Origin: a virus
IMG/VR virus record: IMGVR_UViG_3300042261_000402
Coordinates: 1 to 39,600 of that record
Direction: 5' to 3' (one strand)
DNA length: 39,600 nt
Shown piece by piece: positions 37,072 to 39,600 of this stretch; the first letter of the stretch is position 1, and each line of letters begins with the position of its first letter. Both the position numbers and the translations under genes were made by a program. The notes under the pieces are model-generated. The model saw nothing but the letters and a program-made list of their open reading frames with translations. It ran no database searches and was not told where the DNA came from.

Positions 37072-38223
37072 TCATATTGCCCACCAGTTTGCTCCATCTG
37101 AAAACAGTGTATAAGCATTAGTGCTTGGAATTGTAACATTTGTAACTCCTTCTATGGTTTCTGTTCCGTATCCAACGACACTAATAATTCCTGTTGAAGT
37201 ATTTTTAATCACTACTATTTTTCCTGCCCTTCCTACTGCTGTTAAAAGAGTAATTGTTTTTCCACTTACCGTTTCTTTTATAATGTAATCTCCTGCCTCC
37301 ATAGTATAATCATCAGAAACGCTCTTAAACGAATTAAGTTGTGGTGCTCCTACTGTAGCAATAATATTATATTCTGCTGAAACGCTTAAAGTTACTGTAA
37401 AATCATCAACAGAATTATGAACTATCGAGATAGGAATTAAAATAGCACCAGTTGAGTCTTGGACTTGAACCACTGGATAAGTTCCAAAATTATGAACAAC
37501 ATTATGTGAAGTTCCTGTAAAATTCTCAATAACATAAGCATTTGGCACTGTAGAAGCAGTTGGTGCAGCGAAAATTCCATCTCCTCTTAAAAATGTATTG
37601 CTCAAGCCACTAAGTGTAGGTAAAAATCCGTGCCTACTTACCGTTGCATTATTTGTTGTATTATTCGATAAACTTATATCTGCTTCTACGACTGCTGAAT
37701 AACTTGGAACTCCTACTCCTCCGTGCAAAACCTGAGTCCCTGTTCCTATGCCTAATCTTTCTGCTTCTGTTGCTCCACGATAAATTATATCTCCTGCTGT
37801 CGTCAAAATTGATTGATGTATTGAAAGGGGGTCTGTCTCTGTTGTCAAATAACTATTTGTATCTAATCCTAATTGTCCACTTGTAACTTTCAATAATCCA
37901 CTTCCTGTCACAGTTCCTCCAGTAAAAGTCTGTGGTGTTGTTTGGTCTAAATGTAAATCCTGAGAATTATTACCTAACAAAACCCATAAACTCCCATCCC
38001 AAGCTATCTCGTCTCCACTTATAAAAGATTGTCCAGTATTCGTATAAGTTGCTCCTGCGTTATCTGTCACACTTGCACTTACTGTATAAAACCAACCAGT
38101 CTGAACATTCGCAATCAAAGGAAAATCTGTATTCACAGCAATATTCCCTTTAAATTGTAACGGACTTGTTAACTTAGTAAAATAATCAAGTTTTCCTGCA
38201 AAAGGATTAAATGTCCAACTCAT
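37072..38223 (-). CDS. Fibre-like protein, 383 aa
   Basis: The start MSWTFNPFAGKLDYFTK is common at the N-terminus of virion fibre proteins. QFKGNIAVNTDFPLIANVQT, then GWFYTVSASVTDNAGATYTN at 30-65 is another pattern of this class. The C-terminal third (ESVSGKTITLLTAVGRAGK-like beta turns) is a compact beta domain. Ser/Thr-rich. Together with its neighbours it forms the fibre block. Confidence 0.65.
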   Translation of the reverse strand: MSWTFNPFAGKLDYFTKLTSPLQFKGNIAVNTDFPLIANVQTGWFYTVSASVTDNAGATYTNTGQSFISGDEIAWDGSLWVLLGNNSQDLHLDQTTPQTFTGGTVTGSGLLKVTSGQLGLDTNSYLTTETDPLSIHQSILTTAGDIIYRGATEAERLGIGTGTQVLHGGVGVPSYSAVVEADISLSNNTTNNATVSRHGFLPTLSGLSNTFLRGDGIFAAPTASTVPNAYVIENFTGTSHNVVHNFGTYPVVQVQDSTGAILIPISIVHNSVDDFTVTLSVSAEYNIIATVGAPQLNSFKSVSDDYTMEAGDYIIKETVSGKTITLLTAVGRAGKIVVIKNTSTGIISVVGYGTETIEGVTNVTIPSTNAYTLFSDGANWWAI

Positions 38224-38477
38224 TATGATTTAGTCACAGAAGTAAGGTTAGAGCCACTATATCCGAGAGTTAAAGTGGATACTACCGTTCCTGATGCTCC
38301 CCCTTTCTTATACACCACGCCAGTTAAATTGTCACCAGTATAACTAAGTGCAATATAATCATAATCACTTGGAACTAAAGAATTAGCTATTGCATCGGTC
38401 ACTCTTACAGTAGGCAAACTATTTATGTCAGCAAACTTTCTCTGTTCTAAATCTTTAATGTCTGTTGGTATTGTCAT
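38223..38477 (-). CDS. Small fibre-associated protein, 84 aa
   Basis: MTIPTDIKDLEQRKFADINS is helical; the rest is beta-rich with NLTGVVYKKGGASGTVVSTL. The YTGDNLTGV and YSGSNLTSV segments repeat once. Probably an attachment or linker domain for the fibre. ATGA overlap with the upstream gene. Confidence 0.55.
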   Translation of the reverse strand: MTIPTDIKDLEQRKFADINSLPTVRVTDAIANSLVPSDYDYIALSYTGDNLTGVVYKKGGASGTVVSTLTLGYSGSNLTSVTKS

Positions 38478-38803
38478 TTAGCATTTAGCTTTTTTAACTC
38501 CGCTAATATTTGTTTTAATAAGTCAATCTGTAACAATTCAATAGGTTTCAATAAATTTGCTCTCGTATCTTGAAAATCTGCTTCGTTCTTCGTTGAGTCT
38601 ACTGGTAAAGTTGGAACTTTAATAGAACTCAAAACTTCTTTCTGTTCAACTTCATTATAAGGAATTGCTGGTCTCATATCTGTCTGTCTAATTTCAGGAG
38701 CTTGATAATTTGTATCAATTTTCAATCTACCACTTGCAGTAGAATGTAGCTTCTGCATATCCAATTTCTTTTGTAATGCTTTAAATTTGTTTGGAGTTAT
38801 CAT
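38474..38803 (-). CDS. Hypothetical protein, 109 aa
   Basis: An extended, Pro-containing middle (PEIRQTDMRPAIPYNEVEQK) flanked by helical ends (NKFKALQKKLDMQKLHSTAS and LLQIDLLKQILAELKKLNAK). It could be a virion linker binding head and fibre. Leaderless start predicted from the TATA element at 38823-38835. Not recognised. Confidence 0.5.
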   Translation of the reverse strand: MITPNKFKALQKKLDMQKLHSTASGRLKIDTNYQAPEIRQTDMRPAIPYNEVEQKEVLSSIKVPTLPVDSTKNEADFQDTRANLLKPIELLQIDLLKQILAELKKLNAK

Positions 38804-38822
38804 ATTTTATTTATGTATCTTT

Positions 38823-38835
38823 GTTATTTAAATTT
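38823..38835 (-). promoter_or_regulatory. TATA element for the fibre block
   Basis: Minus strand AAATTTAAATAAC, about 25 bases before the ATG at 38803, directly after the stop of the MuF-like gene. Confidence 0.55.
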
Positions 38836-39600
38836 ATCCATACCACTCTATTACCCTACAACGACAATTTACGTGGACATCTGCTGGATTTGGAAACTCA
38901 TCAACGCTGAAAATCTTTCCATCAAGTTTCTCACACTTCTCGCATTTTCTATTATCCTTACTTGTTTTCCATTTAACTTTCTTAACTTCATCTTCTACTA
39001 ATTGATTTCTGTAACCTTCATTACTCACTCGACTAACTTCAGTTCTTGCAATAGTCAAAGCTCTTTCTTTATCTTTCACAATTTTAGCAATCTTCTTCGC
39101 AATATTAGAAATCGCTTCATCTTTCTCTACTCCATTATTTATAATCCCAATAATCTTGCTTACTTGTTCTTCCGTCAAGTCCTTCAACATTTCCCTTAAT
39201 AAATTCATATATTCTTCACTCAGAGCATAGTTCCCAGAATGTTTATCATATTCTTTCTTAGCCAAATTTGTCCATTCACTTACTTTCATTATATCAATTT
39301 TTTCGTTTTTTTTTAATTCCTTAGACATAGAATAATTAGGTATTCCAACTGGGTCTGTCTGATTATTTTGTGTCATCATAGCATTCATTCCAGCAAGTGC
39401 TTGATTATCTTTAACTTCCTGTTCATTAAAAGAACTTCCACAAGTCAAACAATGATAAGCATTCTCTCTTCCAACATCATCAGCACTTGTTGATTGATGC
39501 AAAGTCTTAAATCCACAAGCTGGACACTTAGACATATCAGGTTGCCCTTGAACATCTTGCACGTTTCCAGTAATTTCTACTTTCTCGTTTTGTGGTTGCA
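38834..39600 (-). CDS. MuF-like minor head protein, C-terminal part (cut by window edge)
   Basis: The frame is open to base 39600, so about 255 residues of a longer protein are seen; the apparent GTG start at 39562 is probably internal. A zinc ribbon, KCPACGFKTLHQ...HCLTCGSSF, comes first. The MuF (SPP1 gp7) domain follows: LLREMLKDLTEEQVSKIIGI, then the conserved RALTIARTEVSRVSNEGYRN and the CEKCEKLDGKIFSVDE...HVNCRC terminus. This domain is packaged with or binds the portal during head assembly. Its usual place is directly after the portal. Confidence 0.85.
   Translation of the reverse strand, partial: QPQNEKVEITGNVQDVQGQPDMSKCPACGFKTLHQSTSADDVGRENAYHCLTCGSSFNEQEVKDNQALAGMNAMMTQNNQTDPVGIPNYSMSKELKKNEKIDIMKVSEWTNLAKKEYDKHSGNYALSEEYMNLLREMLKDLTEEQVSKIIGIINNGVEKDEAISNIAKKIAKIVKDKERALTIARTEVSRVSNEGYRNQLVEDEVKKVKWKTSKDNRKCEKCEKLDGKIFSVDEFPNPADVHVNCRCRVIEWYG

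Noticed and set aside
1-39600. Direct fusion of portal and MuF proteins across the ends
   Set aside because: Joining base 1 to base 39600 gives a one-base frame difference and a portal far too short; more likely sequence is missing.

Overview
This window looks like most of the genome of a tailed virus (Caudoviricetes) that infects an archaeon. It is AT-rich, and every gene I accept lies on the minus strand, so transcription runs from high to low coordinates. The archaeal assignment rests on four things in the sequence. At least a dozen near-identical TATA elements (GATTTAAATATC on the minus strand) sit 20-25 bases before start codons. A tRNA gene carries a 27-nt intron directly after anticodon position 37. 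There is a small DUF2080-like protein, a family known from archaeal genomes and transposons. Several transcripts appear to be leaderless. Structural genes instead use strong GGAGG ribosome binding sites. The host lineage cannot be resolved from sequence alone.

Layout in the direction of transcription: the right end (39600-38834) holds the C-terminal part of a MuF-like minor head protein. It is followed by a block of large, repetitive, threonine/serine/glycine-rich beta-structured proteins (38803-31763) that look like fibres or spikes. Then come the S78 prohead protease (31324), a double zinc-ribbon protein, an acidic scaffold-like protein (30299), the HK97-fold major capsid protein (29615), small beta/decoration-like proteins (28308-26737), the head-tail adaptor, the stopper, an HK97 gp10-like protein and a terminator-like protein (26665-23957), and the tail tube protein (23927). 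The tail assembly chaperone pair (22948-22453) appears to be joined by programmed frameshifting at a run of ten A. After it come a short tape measure protein (22450) and tail tip, hub and receptor-binding proteins (20853-15100), ending in a poly-glycine-rich adhesin. The window shows no sheath gene, which suggests a non-contractile tail.

From 15100 to 13858 lie small membrane proteins (holin candidates). From about 13800 to 6318 there is an accessory/early region of about 27 small, overlapping genes: many tiny zinc-binding proteins, four HNH-type proteins (one apparently fused to a ribbon-helix-helix domain), a SWIM-type zinc finger, a PD-(D/E)xK nuclease, a ribbon-helix-helix regulator and a DUF6876-like protein. 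From 6293 to 1287 one operon encodes two paralogous ParB/Srx-fold proteins, a radical SAM enzyme, a GT-A glycosyltransferase resembling the TET-associated family of phage DNA hypermodification systems, then the small and large terminase subunits. Two small genes, the tRNA, a structured non-coding segment and the start of the portal gene (407-1) follow.

The portal is cut at the left edge and the MuF-like protein at the right edge. In a tailed virus these genes are adjacent, so the window is probably a circular (or circularly permuted) genome opened inside the portal/MuF region. The two ends are not in one frame if joined directly, and most of the portal is absent, so some sequence is probably missing. 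No polymerase, primase, helicase, integrase or recognisable endolysin is visible.
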